From Pseudomonas sp. MH9.2 (GTDB lineage Bacteria > Pseudomonadota > Gammaproteobacteria > Pseudomonadales > Pseudomonadaceae), in NCBI RefSeq assembly GCF_034353875.1, contig NZ_CP133784.1:5422501-5486500 (forward strand): a stretch of DNA of 64,000 nucleotides, read 5' to 3'. Shown one piece after another: positions 53,870 through 61,829 of this stretch (the stretch's first letter is position 1; every line of letters begins with the position of its first letter). The notes beneath the pieces are model-generated. The model did not search any database. It saw only the letters and a program-made list of their open reading frames with translations, and was not told the origin of the DNA. The position numbers and the translations under genes are program-made.

Positions 53870-54509
53870 CTGCCGTTTATTGATCGTCGACGATCACGGG
53901 ATGATCCGCGAAGGCTTGCGCGCCTTGCTTGCCAATGCCCCTGGAATAGTTGTGGTGGGTGAGGCGCAAGATGGTCATGAGGCCATTGCCCTGTGTCGCA
54001 GCTTGCAGCCCGATGTGGTCCTGATGGACCTGAAGATGCCACTGCTCGACGGGGTGTCGGCACTGACCCTGATTTGCAGACGCTGGCCGAAAATATTGAT
54101 CATAGCCCTGACATCCGACGTCTCCGAGCACAATGCGGCTCTGGCGCTGGAAGCCGGCGCGGTCGGTTATGTACTCAAGCGCAGTCGCAGAGATGACCTG
54201 CTGCAAGCGATCACCCAGGTTCGTGCAGGGAAGATCTTTATTGATGCTGGCCTCGACGCCTCCCAGGTCATTGCTCTGCGCAATAGCGGTGAAACCGCCA
54301 GCGGCATTACACTGACCGAGCGCGAGCGCCAGGTACTCAAATTGGTCGCCGAAGGGTCCCGTAATCGCGATGTTGCCGAAATCTTGTGTATCAGTCTCAA
54401 GACCGTGGAGACCCATCGACTCAATGTCATGAAAAAGCTGGACGCACACAACGCTGCAGATATGACGCAATGGGCTTATCGGCTTGGTCTTCTTGGAGAG
54501 GGTCAATAG
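53862..54509 (+). CDS. LuxR/NarL-family response regulator
   Basis: 215 residues: a receiver domain ([19 protein letters not shown], phosphoacceptor D56 in [13 protein letters not shown], and T-S and K at the usual switch positions) and a C-terminal GerE/LuxR helix-turn-helix ([20 protein letters not shown], then [20 protein letters not shown]). Its ATG lies eight bases inside the end of the hybrid kinase gene, so it is almost certainly the partner that receives phosphate from the kinase's Hpt domain. A longer frame opening at 53814 is less likely because [11 protein letters not shown] is a normal receiver start. Confidence 0.88.
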   Translation: MPDCRLLIVDDHGMIREGLRALLANAPGIVVVGEAQDGHEAIALCRSLQPDVVLMDLKMPLLDGVSALTLICRRWPKILIIALTSDVSEHNAALALEAGAVGYVLKRSRRDDLLQAITQVRAGKIFIDAGLDASQVIALRNSGETASGITLTERERQVLKLVAEGSRNRDVAEILCISLKTVETHRLNVMKKLDAHNAADMTQWAYRLGLLGEGQ

Positions 54510-54593
54510 CGTGCGTCGGATAGAGGTGTGAGGGGGCGAATTCGCTTTGCAGCCCCGTCATCATTCTTTTCACGTTACGCAAAAGGCAGGTGC

Positions 54594-54607
54594 TTGATAC
54601 AAATCAA
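54594..54607 (+). promoter_or_regulatory. ANR/FNR-type box upstream of the hemN-like gene
   Basis: TTGATACAAATCAA is a perfect match to the TTGAT-N4-ATCAA consensus for ANR and DNR. It lies about 60 bases before the ATG at 54666 and predicts induction under low oxygen. Confidence 0.75.
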
Positions 54608-54665
54608 GGAGCATCGACCGGTAAACCCTGACACTGGCGACCCGCAGCCAGTCTCGGAGACCGTC

Positions 54666-56012
54666 ATGCTCGATTTATTTCACACCCCCAGCGAGCTGAA
54701 CATTCGGCGCGATCACGGCGTGCTCGACCCAAACTGTCATGCTGACACTCAAAAATTTCATGGCGGTATAGGCTCTCTGGATTTGCTTCGTGCATTGCGC
54801 GGCAGTCGTCAGAAACAACGCCCGCTGTCCCTGAACGTGCAGTTACCCTCCAGCCTGAAGCCTTCGGTGTGTTCCCCGCGCGATATCGCGTGTGAGCGCA
54901 GCAGTATCGAACAGTACCTTCAACGTCTGGAGCATGAGATCGATCTGGTCGGTTGCCACCTGGGTGCCGAGCAACGGGTCGAGCAGTTTCATCTGGCCGG
55001 CGGTACACCCGCGATTGCCGATGTGCAGCGGCTGATGAGACATCTGCGCAACAGGTTCAACTTTCTCGACCATGATTGCGGCGACTACAGCATTGAGGTG
55101 GATCTTCACCATACTGACTGGGCGACTATGGGTTTGCTGCGCGATCAGGGCTTCAATCACGTCAGTATCGGTGTTCCAGACATCGGTATTGACAGTGAAA
55201 TGTCAGTTGCCTGTTATCAGAACCCGGCTCCGATCCAGTCGCTTATCGATGCCGCGCGCACCTTCGGCTATCGATCCATCAATGTTGATCTCGGTTATGG
55301 TCATGCATGGCAGACGCCCGAGAGCTTCGCGCTGAAGCTGGCGACCATTATCGCGCTGGAGCCGGACAGGCTCCAGGTGTTCGACTATGCCCAGCCGCCA
55401 CAACGCTATCGGCCGGTGATCGGGGACAACGTCGGAGCGCCGTGCAGCCAGGACGATAAAAGTGCGATGCGCCAGATATGTTTTGAGCAACTGGGTGCTG
55501 CAGGCTACCACTACATCGGCTTGGGGCAATTTGTCAGGCCCGATGATGATCTGGCGATCGCTCAGGAAAGAGGCCGGTTACGCCGTAACTGTCAGGGCTT
55601 CACCAGCCACGGCTATTGCGATCACGTCGGCTTCGGGATAGGCGCCATCAGTCAGATTGATGATTTGTACGCGCAAAACACTGACGATCTGCAGCACTAC
55701 CAGCGACAACTGGACCGGGGGCAGCTGACAACCTGTCGTGGCTGGCGCTGTGAGGCCGGTGATCAGGTTAGAGAAATGGTCATGGAGCGCCTGGCGTGTG
55801 ACCTTGAGCTGCATATCCATGCCATCGAAACGCGTTATGGACTTATTTTTCGCCAGTACTTTTCATCCGCCTGGCCTTTGCTGGAGCAATTGAGTCGGGA
55901 TGGGTTGATTGAGCTGTCAGACCGTTTTATTTGCATTCTTCCTGCCGGTCGGCCGGAAGTGGATGCCATCTGCAACCTGTTTGAAAAGGATTTGGGCGAT
56001 GCAAGGCATTAA
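54666..56012 (+). CDS. HemN-like protein lacking the radical-SAM cysteine motif
   Basis: A 448-residue paralogue of the HemN encoded just downstream. Much of the fold is recognisable (HLAGGTPAIADVQRLMRHLR, YSIEVDLHHTDWATMGLLRD, SINVDLGYGHAWQTPESF, YHYIGLGQFVRPDDDLAIAQ, GFTSHGYCDHVGFGIGAISQ). But where HemN has C-x3-C-x2-C-x-C for the 4Fe-4S cluster, this protein reads S-S-L-K-P-S-V-C-S-P-R-D-I-A-C, so no such cluster can be bound. It cannot be a normal oxygen-independent coproporphyrinogen oxidase and may bind porphyrin or regulate HemN. The ATG at 54666 has GGAG upstream; 46 more in-frame codons upstream would run through the ANR box. The frame is intact, which argues for retention. Confidence 0.75.
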   Translation: MLDLFHTPSELNIRRDHGVLDPNCHADTQKFHGGIGSLDLLRALRGSRQKQRPLSLNVQLPSSLKPSVCSPRDIACERSSIEQYLQRLEHEIDLVGCHLGAEQRVEQFHLAGGTPAIADVQRLMRHLRNRFNFLDHDCGDYSIEVDLHHTDWATMGLLRDQGFNHVSIGVPDIGIDSEMSVACYQNPAPIQSLIDAARTFGYRSINVDLGYGHAWQTPESFALKLATIIALEPDRLQVFDYAQPPQRYRPVIGDNVGAPCSQDDKSAMRQICFEQLGAAGYHYIGLGQFVRPDDDLAIAQERGRLRRNCQGFTSHGYCDHVGFGIGAISQIDDLYAQNTDDLQHYQRQLDRGQLTTCRGWRCEAGDQVREMVMERLACDLELHIHAIETRYGLIFRQYFSSAWPLLEQLSRDGLIELSDRFICILPAGRPEVDAICNLFEKDLGDARH

Positions 56013-56034
56013 CCCAACTGAGAGTTGATTGATC

Positions 56035-57423
56035 ATGAATTCTGCGTTTGATTTCAATCGAGCCCTGGTCGAAAAGTATGACCGCCCAGGGCCGCGCTAT
56101 ACCTCTTATCCCACCGCGCCACAGTTTCATCAGGCGTTTGCCGTTGACGACTACCAGCGCGCTGCCCGGGACAGTAATCAGGCGACCGTTCCCAAGTCGC
56201 TGTCGGTGTATATCCACATTCCGTTCTGCAAAAGCCTTTGCTACTACTGTGCCTGCAACAAAATCATCACCCAGAAAACTCATCGCGCCGTCGAATACCT
56301 GACGTACCTCAAACGTGAAATTGTCATGCAGGCGGCCTTGTTCGACAGCACCCGCAAACTCACGCAACTGCACCTAGGCGGTGGCACGCCGACGTATTTG
56401 ACCGACGAGCAGTTGGCTGACCTGATGGACTGCCTGCATCAAGCCTTTGATATGGATGACAGTGATGATCACGAGTTCTCCATTGAAGTCGACCCGCGCA
56501 CCATCAGCACCGAGCAGATTCAATCGCTGCGCCAGTTGGGCTTCAATCGCCTGAGCTTCGGCGTGCAGGACTTCGACCCCGACGTGCAAGCTGCAGTTAA
56601 TCGGCAGCAAAGCGAAGAACAGATTTATGCGCTGGTCGCGGCCGCTCGTCAGGCTCGATTCAAGTCGGTCAGTGTCGACCTGATTTACGGCCTGCCGTTG
56701 CAAACCGTAAAGAGTTTCGATGTCACCCTCGGCAAGATCATCGCACTGCGTCCGGACCGGATTGCCGCCTACAGCTATGCCCATCTACCGGAACTGGTGC
56801 GCGCGCAACGGCTGATTCGCCCAGCGGACATGCCGCCACCTGAGCGCAAGCTGGAATTGCTTGAACTGACCATCCGCCGTCTGACCGAGGCCGGTTATGT
56901 CTATATCGGCATGGATCATTTCGCCTTACCGGAAGATGAGCTGGCGTTAGCCCGCGCAAACGGCACCCTGCAACGCAATTTTCAGGGCTATTCAACCCAT
57001 GCCGACTGCGATTTGATCGGCCTTGGCGTATCCGCTATCGGTAAGGTCGGTGACAGCTACAGCCAGAGTGTCAAGGAGCTTTCCCAGTACTACGCGCGTC
57101 TGGATCAGGGGTTGTTGCCGGTGCATCGAGGCTACAGGTTGAGCGCCGATGACATGCTGCGTCGCGAGCTGATCAGCGATCTGATGTGTCACGGCCGGAT
57201 CAGTTTCGAAAAATTTGAAACGCAGCATGGCATACGCTTTACCGAGTACTTTGCCGATGCGCTGGCGCAACTGGACGAGCATGTTAGCGACGGGCTGCTG
57301 CAGATTCACGAGGATGTGTTGGTGCTATTGCCGCGAGGGCATTTGATGATGCGCAGTGCCGCTATGGCGTTTGATGCCTATCTCGGCGGCGAGCAAAAAG
57401 GGCAGTTTTCACGCACCGTTTGA
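56035..57423 (+). CDS. hemN: Oxygen-independent coproporphyrinogen III oxidase HemN
   Basis: A 462-residue radical-SAM enzyme of anaerobic heme synthesis that decarboxylates coproporphyrinogen III to protoporphyrinogen IX. The cluster-binding cysteines C65, C69 and C72 plus C74 lie in HIPFCKSLCYYCACNKI, followed by HLGGGTPTYL, SIEVDPRTIS, LSFGVQDFDPDVQ and YSYAHLPELVRAQRLI. Length and motifs match bona fide HemN rather than HemW. The ATG at 56035 lies 22 bases after the HemN-like gene, so both are likely transcribed from the ANR-boxed promoter. The stop codon lies inside a second ANR-type box that serves nirQ. Confidence 0.93.
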   Translation: MNSAFDFNRALVEKYDRPGPRYTSYPTAPQFHQAFAVDDYQRAARDSNQATVPKSLSVYIHIPFCKSLCYYCACNKIITQKTHRAVEYLTYLKREIVMQAALFDSTRKLTQLHLGGGTPTYLTDEQLADLMDCLHQAFDMDDSDDHEFSIEVDPRTISTEQIQSLRQLGFNRLSFGVQDFDPDVQAAVNRQQSEEQIYALVAAARQARFKSVSVDLIYGLPLQTVKSFDVTLGKIIALRPDRIAAYSYAHLPELVRAQRLIRPADMPPPERKLELLELTIRRLTEAGYVYIGMDHFALPEDELALARANGTLQRNFQGYSTHADCDLIGLGVSAIGKVGDSYSQSVKELSQYYARLDQGLLPVHRGYRLSADDMLRRELISDLMCHGRISFEKFETQHGIRFTEYFADALAQLDEHVSDGLLQIHEDVLVLLPRGHLMMRSAAMAFDAYLGGEQKGQFSRTV

Positions 57424-57433
57424 CGGCGATCAA
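57420..57433 (+). promoter_or_regulatory. ANR/DNR-type box upstream of nirQ
   Basis: TTGACGGCGATCAA matches TTGAT-N4-ATCAA with one mismatch and overlaps the hemN stop codon. It stands about 94 bases before the nirQ ATG and suggests a separate promoter activated by ANR or DNR. Confidence 0.6.
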
Positions 57434-57526
57434 GTTTGCCGGCCATGCCGCTTGCCAGGTTGTCATGGGCACCCGTAGCGTGGCCCTCACACTCGCTGTT
57501 GAGTCCTGCTTTTGCATGAGGTGCCC

Positions 57527-58330
57527 ATGGACCGTACGCATTCTTTCGAACACAAGGCCGAACCGTTCTACCAACCACTGGACAATGAAGAGACGCTGTT
57601 CGAGCAAGCCTGGCGACATGGCATGCCGGTCCTGATCAAAGGCCCCACGGGCTGCGGCAAGACCCGGTTTGTTCAGCACATGGCCCATCGGCTGAAACTG
57701 CCGCTGTACACCGTGGCGTGCCACGACGACCTGAGCGCTGCCGACCTGATCGGCCGTCATTTGATTGGTGCACAGGGCACCTGGTGGCAGGATGGGCCGC
57801 TGACCCGTGCGGTGCGTGAAGGCGGCATCTGTTACCTCGACGAAGTGGTCGAGGCGCGTCAGGACACGGTGGTGGTCTTGCATCCGCTGGCCGATGATCG
57901 TCGAGAGCTGTTCCTGGAGCGCACCGGGGAGATTCTGCAGTCGCCGCCGTCCTTCATGCTGGTGGTGTCTTACAACCCCGGTTACCAAAACCTGCTCAAA
58001 GGCATGAAACCCAGCACCCGACAGCGCTTCGTGGCGATGCGCTTCGGCTATCCGCCGGTGGCCGATGAAGAGCGCATTGTCGCCAGAGAGGCCCAGGTGG
58101 ACGTCGCGCTGGCGGCGCAGGTGGTCAGGTTGGGACAGGCCCTGAGACGGCTGGATCAACATGACTTGGAAGAGGTCGCATCCACCCGGTTGCTAATTTT
58201 CACGGCAAGAATGATCCATTCCGGGATGAGCCCGCGTGAGGCGTGCATGGCCTGTCTGGCTGAACCGCTGAGCGATGATCCGCTGACCGTTGCCGCGCTG
58301 ATGGACGTGGTTGATGTCCACTTCTCCTGA
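57527..58330 (+). CDS. nirQ: NirQ/NorQ-type AAA ATPase
   Basis: A 267-residue MoxR-class ATPase of the CbbQ/NirQ/NorQ/GpvN family. It has Walker A G39-P-T-G-C-G-K-T, the D-D-L-S-A-A-D-L-I-G-R segment, Walker B GGICYLDEVVEARQD and the sensor-1 region MLVVSYNPGYQNLLKG. Such proteins, with a NorD-type partner, help assemble or activate nitrite and nitric oxide reductases. The ATG at 57527 (GAGGTG upstream) fits the family start better than a TTG five codons earlier. It heads a nirQ-nirO-nirP arrangement as in P. aeruginosa, but no norCB, norD or nirS lies in the window. Confidence 0.87.
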   Translation: MDRTHSFEHKAEPFYQPLDNEETLFEQAWRHGMPVLIKGPTGCGKTRFVQHMAHRLKLPLYTVACHDDLSAADLIGRHLIGAQGTWWQDGPLTRAVREGGICYLDEVVEARQDTVVVLHPLADDRRELFLERTGEILQSPPSFMLVVSYNPGYQNLLKGMKPSTRQRFVAMRFGYPPVADEERIVAREAQVDVALAAQVVRLGQALRRLDQHDLEEVASTRLLIFTARMIHSGMSPREACMACLAEPLSDDPLTVAALMDVVDVHFS

Positions 58331-58901
58331 AACCGCTACCGCGTCTCAGGGACATTTACCGGGCGATCTGGCGATGTGGTTTTTTATCCTCGCCGAGCTC
58401 TCGGTATTCGCGATCCTGATCCTCGTGTTCGCGGGGACCCAGGCACTGAAACCCCAGATGTTTAGCGAAAGCCGCCAGTTGCTAAACAGTTCCACTGGGT
58501 TGGCAATGACCTTGAGTCTGCTCACCGCAGGACTGTTCGCCGCGCTGGCTCAGGAACAGGTCAGGCAGTCGAGGGCCGGTTGCGGCGCGGTCTTTCTGCT
58601 GGCGGCGTTGCTGGCTGCCAGTGTCTACGTGGTGTTGAAACTCACTGAATACCGGCATCTTCTGGCTTTAGGGCTGGGCATGGAGCACAACACCTTTTTC
58701 ACTCTGTACTGGATCCTCACCGGATTTCATTTCCTCCACGTGCTGCTTGGCATGCTGATTCTAGGCTGGCTGGCCGAGCGTTGCCGGCGTCGTCTGTATT
58801 GCGCCAACAACTGCAGCGGGCTGGAATCCGGCGTGCTCTATTGGCACATGGTCGATCTGATCTGGGTGGTGCTGTTTCCGCTGGTCTACATCCTGAATTG
58901 A
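58314..58901 (+). CDS. nirO: NirO/NorE-like cytochrome c oxidase subunit III family protein
   Basis: A 195-residue membrane protein with five predicted helices and the subunit III pattern (GHLPGDLAMWFFILAELSVF, AMTLSLLTAGLFAAL, HNTFFTLYWILTGFHFLHVL, VLYWHMVDLIWVVLFPLVYI). It matches NirO/NorE, an accessory of denitrification whose exact role is unsettled. The ATG at 58314 lies 17 bases inside nirQ, so translation is coupled. Ten bases separate it from the small nirP-like gene. Confidence 0.85.
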   Translation: MSTSPETATASQGHLPGDLAMWFFILAELSVFAILILVFAGTQALKPQMFSESRQLLNSSTGLAMTLSLLTAGLFAALAQEQVRQSRAGCGAVFLLAALLAASVYVVLKLTEYRHLLALGLGMEHNTFFTLYWILTGFHFLHVLLGMLILGWLAERCRRRLYCANNCSGLESGVLYWHMVDLIWVVLFPLVYILN

Positions 58902-58911
58902 CGAGGTACTC

Positions 58912-59169
58912 ATGTCCGCTTCCAGGGTTCTGATTGCCTGCTGGGCAGGGCTGGCCACGTTAAGTGTGTGCACCGTGGTACTGGGGCACGCTGGTGCGAC
59001 TCTGCCGCTGTCCATTGCCATCTTGCTGGTCGCCGTTGGCAAAGCCTGGCTGATCGCCGACGGCTTCATGGAAATGCGCCACGCGCCGCGACTGTGGCGC
59101 AGGTTAATGCTGAGCTGGGCGGTGGCACTGGCCGCGGTTGTGGGGCTGACACTGGTGTCGGTCGCTTAA
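58912..59169 (+). CDS. nirP: NirP/NorF-like small membrane protein
   Basis: 85 residues with three hydrophobic helices (LIACWAGLATLSVCTVVLG, PLSIAILLVAVGKAWLIAD, MLSWAVALAAVVGLTLV) and the K-A-W-L-I-A-D-G-F-M-E-M-R-H-A-P motif typical of the subunit IV/NorF family. It is the third gene of the nirQOP set and starts after ACGAGGTACTC. In P. aeruginosa the same set adjoins nirS and norCB; here the next recognisable items are unrelated. Confidence 0.8.
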   Translation: MSASRVLIACWAGLATLSVCTVVLGHAGATLPLSIAILLVAVGKAWLIADGFMEMRHAPRLWRRLMLSWAVALAAVVGLTLVSVA

Positions 59170-59174
59170 CCAAC

Positions 59175-59420
59175 CTGAAAAAGCAACGGTTCCGACCATC
59201 GACGCATTGCCTCGGGAACGCCTTTTGGCCTTTTTCCTTGAAGCGGCAGATTTCCCATTCGGTTAGGTAGTTGGGAATGGCCCACAGCGTCATTTCGCGG
59301 CGTTGGCGGTTGAAGCGGGTAGGGATGATGGCGGCGCGTTTGTTGTGATTATGGCGCCAGACGCCGAGGCCGATGAATAGGGTTAAAAAGCAGGTGTATA
59401 GGGCCGCAGAAAAAATTCGG
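59175..59420 (-). pseudogene. Membrane-protein fragment, possibly DUF6708-like
   Basis: On the minus strand an open frame without a start codon reads F-L-T-L-F-I-G-L-G-V-W (hydrophobic), then R-F-N-R-Q-R-R-E-M and W-A-I-P-N-Y-L-T-E-W-E. The R-F-N-R-Q-R-R-E motif after a hydrophobic helix recalls DUF6708 proteins, which I associate with T6SS-linked loci. An upstream TAA closes the frame, and the homology fades toward 59175. It appears to be the internal scrap of a larger gene. Confidence 0.4.
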
Positions 59421-59507
59421 ATTTATCCTACATCAAAAGTTGGGCTCTCCTGCATTTTTAGCTGGGTTGGCTTGGCAAAGTCGCCGTTTTTAAGGGAGAA
59501 GATCGGC

Positions 59508-59993
59508 ATGAACAAATCCAGAACACTGCAGCCCATGTACTTGTCAAAACTTACAGGTTTGAGTGCAAGACTCTCTGTTGTACTGATTTTCTCTTCTTTG
59601 TTGGTCGGATGCGGCGGGGACGACAAAGCACCTACGGTTGAATGGTTTGTCGACAATCCATCCGAGATATATCGAACCCTACGTCGCTGCGACCACCCAA
59701 CAAAGTACAATCCTATGCCGCACTACACGCGGTGTACTAATGCACGATCTGCATTTTACACTACGAGTATGAGTCAAAGGAAACTTGAAGAAGAAAAGAA
59801 CTTGGCTGCTGCAAGAGATACTCCTGAAGATCTTAAAACGATTGAATGGTACGAATATAATCGCCACGCACTAATCGCGAAAGTTAAGGCGTGCAAGGAG
59901 AATACGGGGAACGTAACTGTTGAGTTTCACGTCGGATGCTTAAAGGCTAATCGAGCAGCAATGAATAGGTACATGCGTGGGCAGTTTTGGTAG
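59508..59993 (+). CDS. EexN-like small lipoprotein
   Basis: 161 residues. The N-terminal lipoprotein signal ends in L-L-V-G-C-G-G (acylated cysteine near residue 37). The mature part begins with VEWFVDNPSEIYRTLRRCDH and has two further cysteines in R-C-T-N-A-R-S-A-F and V-G-C-L-K-A-N-R-A-A. That layout resembles the EexN family of plasmid entry-exclusion lipoproteins, but chromosomal homologues of unknown role are common. The ATG at 59508 has GGGAGA upstream. The gene is more AT-rich than nirQOP and sits among remnants, so it was probably acquired. An immunity-type role is possible but unsupported. Confidence 0.6.
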   Translation: MNKSRTLQPMYLSKLTGLSARLSVVLIFSSLLVGCGGDDKAPTVEWFVDNPSEIYRTLRRCDHPTKYNPMPHYTRCTNARSAFYTTSMSQRKLEEEKNLAAARDTPEDLKTIEWYEYNRHALIAKVKACKENTGNVTVEFHVGCLKANRAAMNRYMRGQFW

Positions 59994-60569
59994 ACAAAAA
60001 ACCTGTTCCAGTACCCTTGGTCAGTCAATTAAAGCTAAATGTCTGGTGGGATTATTCCCGATCCAGCTCTATCGGACGGCCATTGGTATCGACCGAAGCG
60101 CTGATATCCGCTACGCGGAGCTGATGACGAGATTTGAAATCGCTGAGGCTAAAAAAACTTGCTAATGGTGCCTGCTGATCAACTTCTAACGCAGAACTTC
60201 GGCAAAAATTTCGGTCGTCGCGCGCGTGGGCTGACATGTGTACAACGTTTGAACTTGCTCGATCATACGCGGCAGTTCTTCACTCGGTTTAGCCCATTGC
60301 GAAGACCACACACCCTGGTCGGTCATGCACTCCGCGCCGCATGGCCTTCGCAGTCAGTACCGATACAAAACTGACCCAGCTTCTGGCCGTTAGGTCGTAG
60401 GAGCTGACTTGTCTGCGAAGACCATACATGCGGTCCGCCTGGCACACCCTTGGCCCGCCAGGGACAACATACAACGAGCAAAGGCGACAGATCGCGATGG
60501 GAATAAACGCCTTGAGCCGATAAGTCGAGGTAAGCGTCTGCGGACCACACCTTGCTTTTCGATTGCAGT
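59994..60569. other. Stretch of unassigned, gene-poor DNA
   Basis: About 575 bases contain several short open frames on both strands but no convincing full gene. The near-repeat GCGAAGACCACACA (about 60300) and GCGAAGACCATACA (about 60416) lies about 115 bases apart in direct orientation. The only frame with protein-like composition is the short minus-strand one at 60186-60326. The stretch is probably decayed sequence between the lipoprotein gene and the HxlR gene. Confidence 0.45.
60186..60326 (-). CDS. Short hypothetical ORF, possible gene tail
   Basis: 46 residues from an ATG to TAG on the minus strand, beginning M-T-D-Q-G-V-W-S-S-Q-W-A-K-P and ending T-E-I-F-A-E-V-L-R. The amphipathic, balanced composition looks protein-like, and a related frame-shifted stretch lies just upstream (V-W-S-S-Q-T). 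It may be the C-terminal end of a decayed gene rather than an independent protein. I do not recognise it. Confidence 0.25.
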   Translation of the reverse strand: MTDQGVWSSQWAKPSEELPRMIEQVQTLYTCQPTRATTEIFAEVLR

Positions 60570-60947
60570 TTAGGACGGATGGCTTACCGAAAACCTACGC
60601 GTAGCTATGAGAACGGGAAGAAGCTGCCTACCCATTTTCGACAGTTGATATTCAACCCTCCGAGGTAACTCACCGAAATCAACCCGCTCAATCAGACCAT
60701 CATTAGCCAGCTGCCGCAGTTGCTCCGTCAGTACTTTTTGCGTGACGCCTGGCAAATCCCGCTTTAGCTGCAACGTGCGCATTGAGGGATCGGCGTAGAG
60801 CCTGAAAAGAATGGGTAATTTCCAGCGCCCCTGGATCATCTGAATCACACGAACCACGTGCGCGACTGAACCCTCGGCCCCAAGACAGATTTCACGCTCC
60901 TCCTGAGGGATAGGCACATAAAGGTGCGTACTGGTTTTGTCCATCAT
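60570..60947 (-). CDS. HxlR-family transcriptional regulator
   Basis: 125 residues with the HxlR winged helix-turn-helix. It shows I-Q-G-R-W-K-L-P-I-L-F-R-L, M-R-T-L-Q-L-K-R-D-L-P-G-V-T-Q-K-V-L-T-E-Q-L-R-Q-L-A-N-D-G-L-I-E-R and V-E-Y-Q-L-S-K-M-G-R-Q-L-L-P-V-L. These regulators often answer to aldehydes, quinones or redox stress and control a neighbouring oxidoreductase. Here the gene is divergent from a short-chain dehydrogenase, and the 48-base gap between the two starts must hold both promoters and the operator. AAGGTAG lies upstream of the start. Confidence 0.85.
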   Translation of the reverse strand: MMDKTSTHLYVPIPQEEREICLGAEGSVAHVVRVIQMIQGRWKLPILFRLYADPSMRTLQLKRDLPGVTQKVLTEQLRQLANDGLIERVDFGELPRRVEYQLSKMGRQLLPVLIATRRFSVSHPS

Positions 60948-60995
60948 CTAGTTCTACCTTACGAAGTTAACAGTATTGTAAAAGGGAACTGGCAC

Positions 60996-61811
60996 GTGGA
61001 CTTGAGTTTGAGCGGTAAGAAGGCGCTGATCACCGGCAGCAGCAGAGGGATTGGCGAAGCAATCGCCAGGAAACTCGCCCTTGAGAAAGCCGTCGTCATC
61101 GTCCATGGTCGCGACGAAGCGCAAGCAGAAAAAGTGGCCAATGAGATCATTGCCTTGGGCGGATGTGCTCATGTTGTGCTGGGTGATCTTACACACGATG
61201 ACGAGGTGCAGCAGTTGGTAGAGGCGGCGGAAAAGCTCGCCGGATCGATAGACATATTGATCAATAACGCTGGCGGCTCGGGTGGCGTGAAAGAAAGCTG
61301 GCATGATACGCAGCCTGCCTCATGGGCGTCCGCCTATGATCGAAATGTTCTTGCTGCTCTAAGGGTCACGACGCGCTTATTGCCCAAAATGCAGGAAGCG
61401 AAATGGGGGCGGGTGATCAATATTTCCAGCCTTGCTGCAACGATGCCACCACCCACTGCGCCAGATTATTCGGCTTGCAAGGCCGCGATCAACGCAATGA
61501 CTGCATCCATGGCAAAAGCAGTAGCGGCTGATGGAGTGACAGTCAATGCTATCTCTCCCGGTACGATACACAGCTCGACACTTGACGCGCGATTTCGCGA
61601 GGTAGCCGATGAGCGAGGCCTATGCAGCAAAGATGCGCCATGGGAAGAAATCGAACGCCTTGTCCTGCCAATGTTTGCTCAAGTTCCCGTAGGTCGAGTC
61701 GGCCAGTTGGATGAAATCGCAGCGGCCGTTGCATTCCTTGCCAGCCCAATCGCGGGGTACATTACGGGCATCAATTTAAGGGTCGATGGCGGTCTTTCCC
61801 CCGTTCTCTAG
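60996..61811 (+). CDS. Short-chain dehydrogenase/reductase (SDR)
   Basis: A 271-residue classical SDR: cofactor motif KKALITGSSRGIGEAIARKL, N-N-A-G-G-S-G-G, catalytic serine in I-N-I-S-S-L-A, Y-S-A-C-K active site (D-Y-S-A-C-K-A-A-I-N) and the C-terminal G-Y-I-T-G-I-N-L-R-V-D-G-G. It is probably an NAD(P)H-dependent oxidoreductase of small carbonyl or alcohol substrates. I place the start at the GTG at 60996, with GGGA upstream, since the frame opening at 60924 would overlap the divergent HxlR gene by 24 bases. It is the likely target of HxlR. Confidence 0.82.
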   Translation: MDLSLSGKKALITGSSRGIGEAIARKLALEKAVVIVHGRDEAQAEKVANEIIALGGCAHVVLGDLTHDDEVQQLVEAAEKLAGSIDILINNAGGSGGVKESWHDTQPASWASAYDRNVLAALRVTTRLLPKMQEAKWGRVINISSLAATMPPPTAPDYSACKAAINAMTASMAKAVAADGVTVNAISPGTIHSSTLDARFREVADERGLCSKDAPWEEIERLVLPMFAQVPVGRVGQLDEIAAAVAFLASPIAGYITGINLRVDGGLSPVL

Positions 61812-61829
61812 TTCTCTTGCCGGGTGATG

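Noticed and set aside
54528..54665. N-terminal extension of the HemN-like protein from the upstream ATG at 54528
   Set aside because: The added residues cross the ANR box and have no resemblance to HemN; the ATG at 54666 has a good ribosome site.
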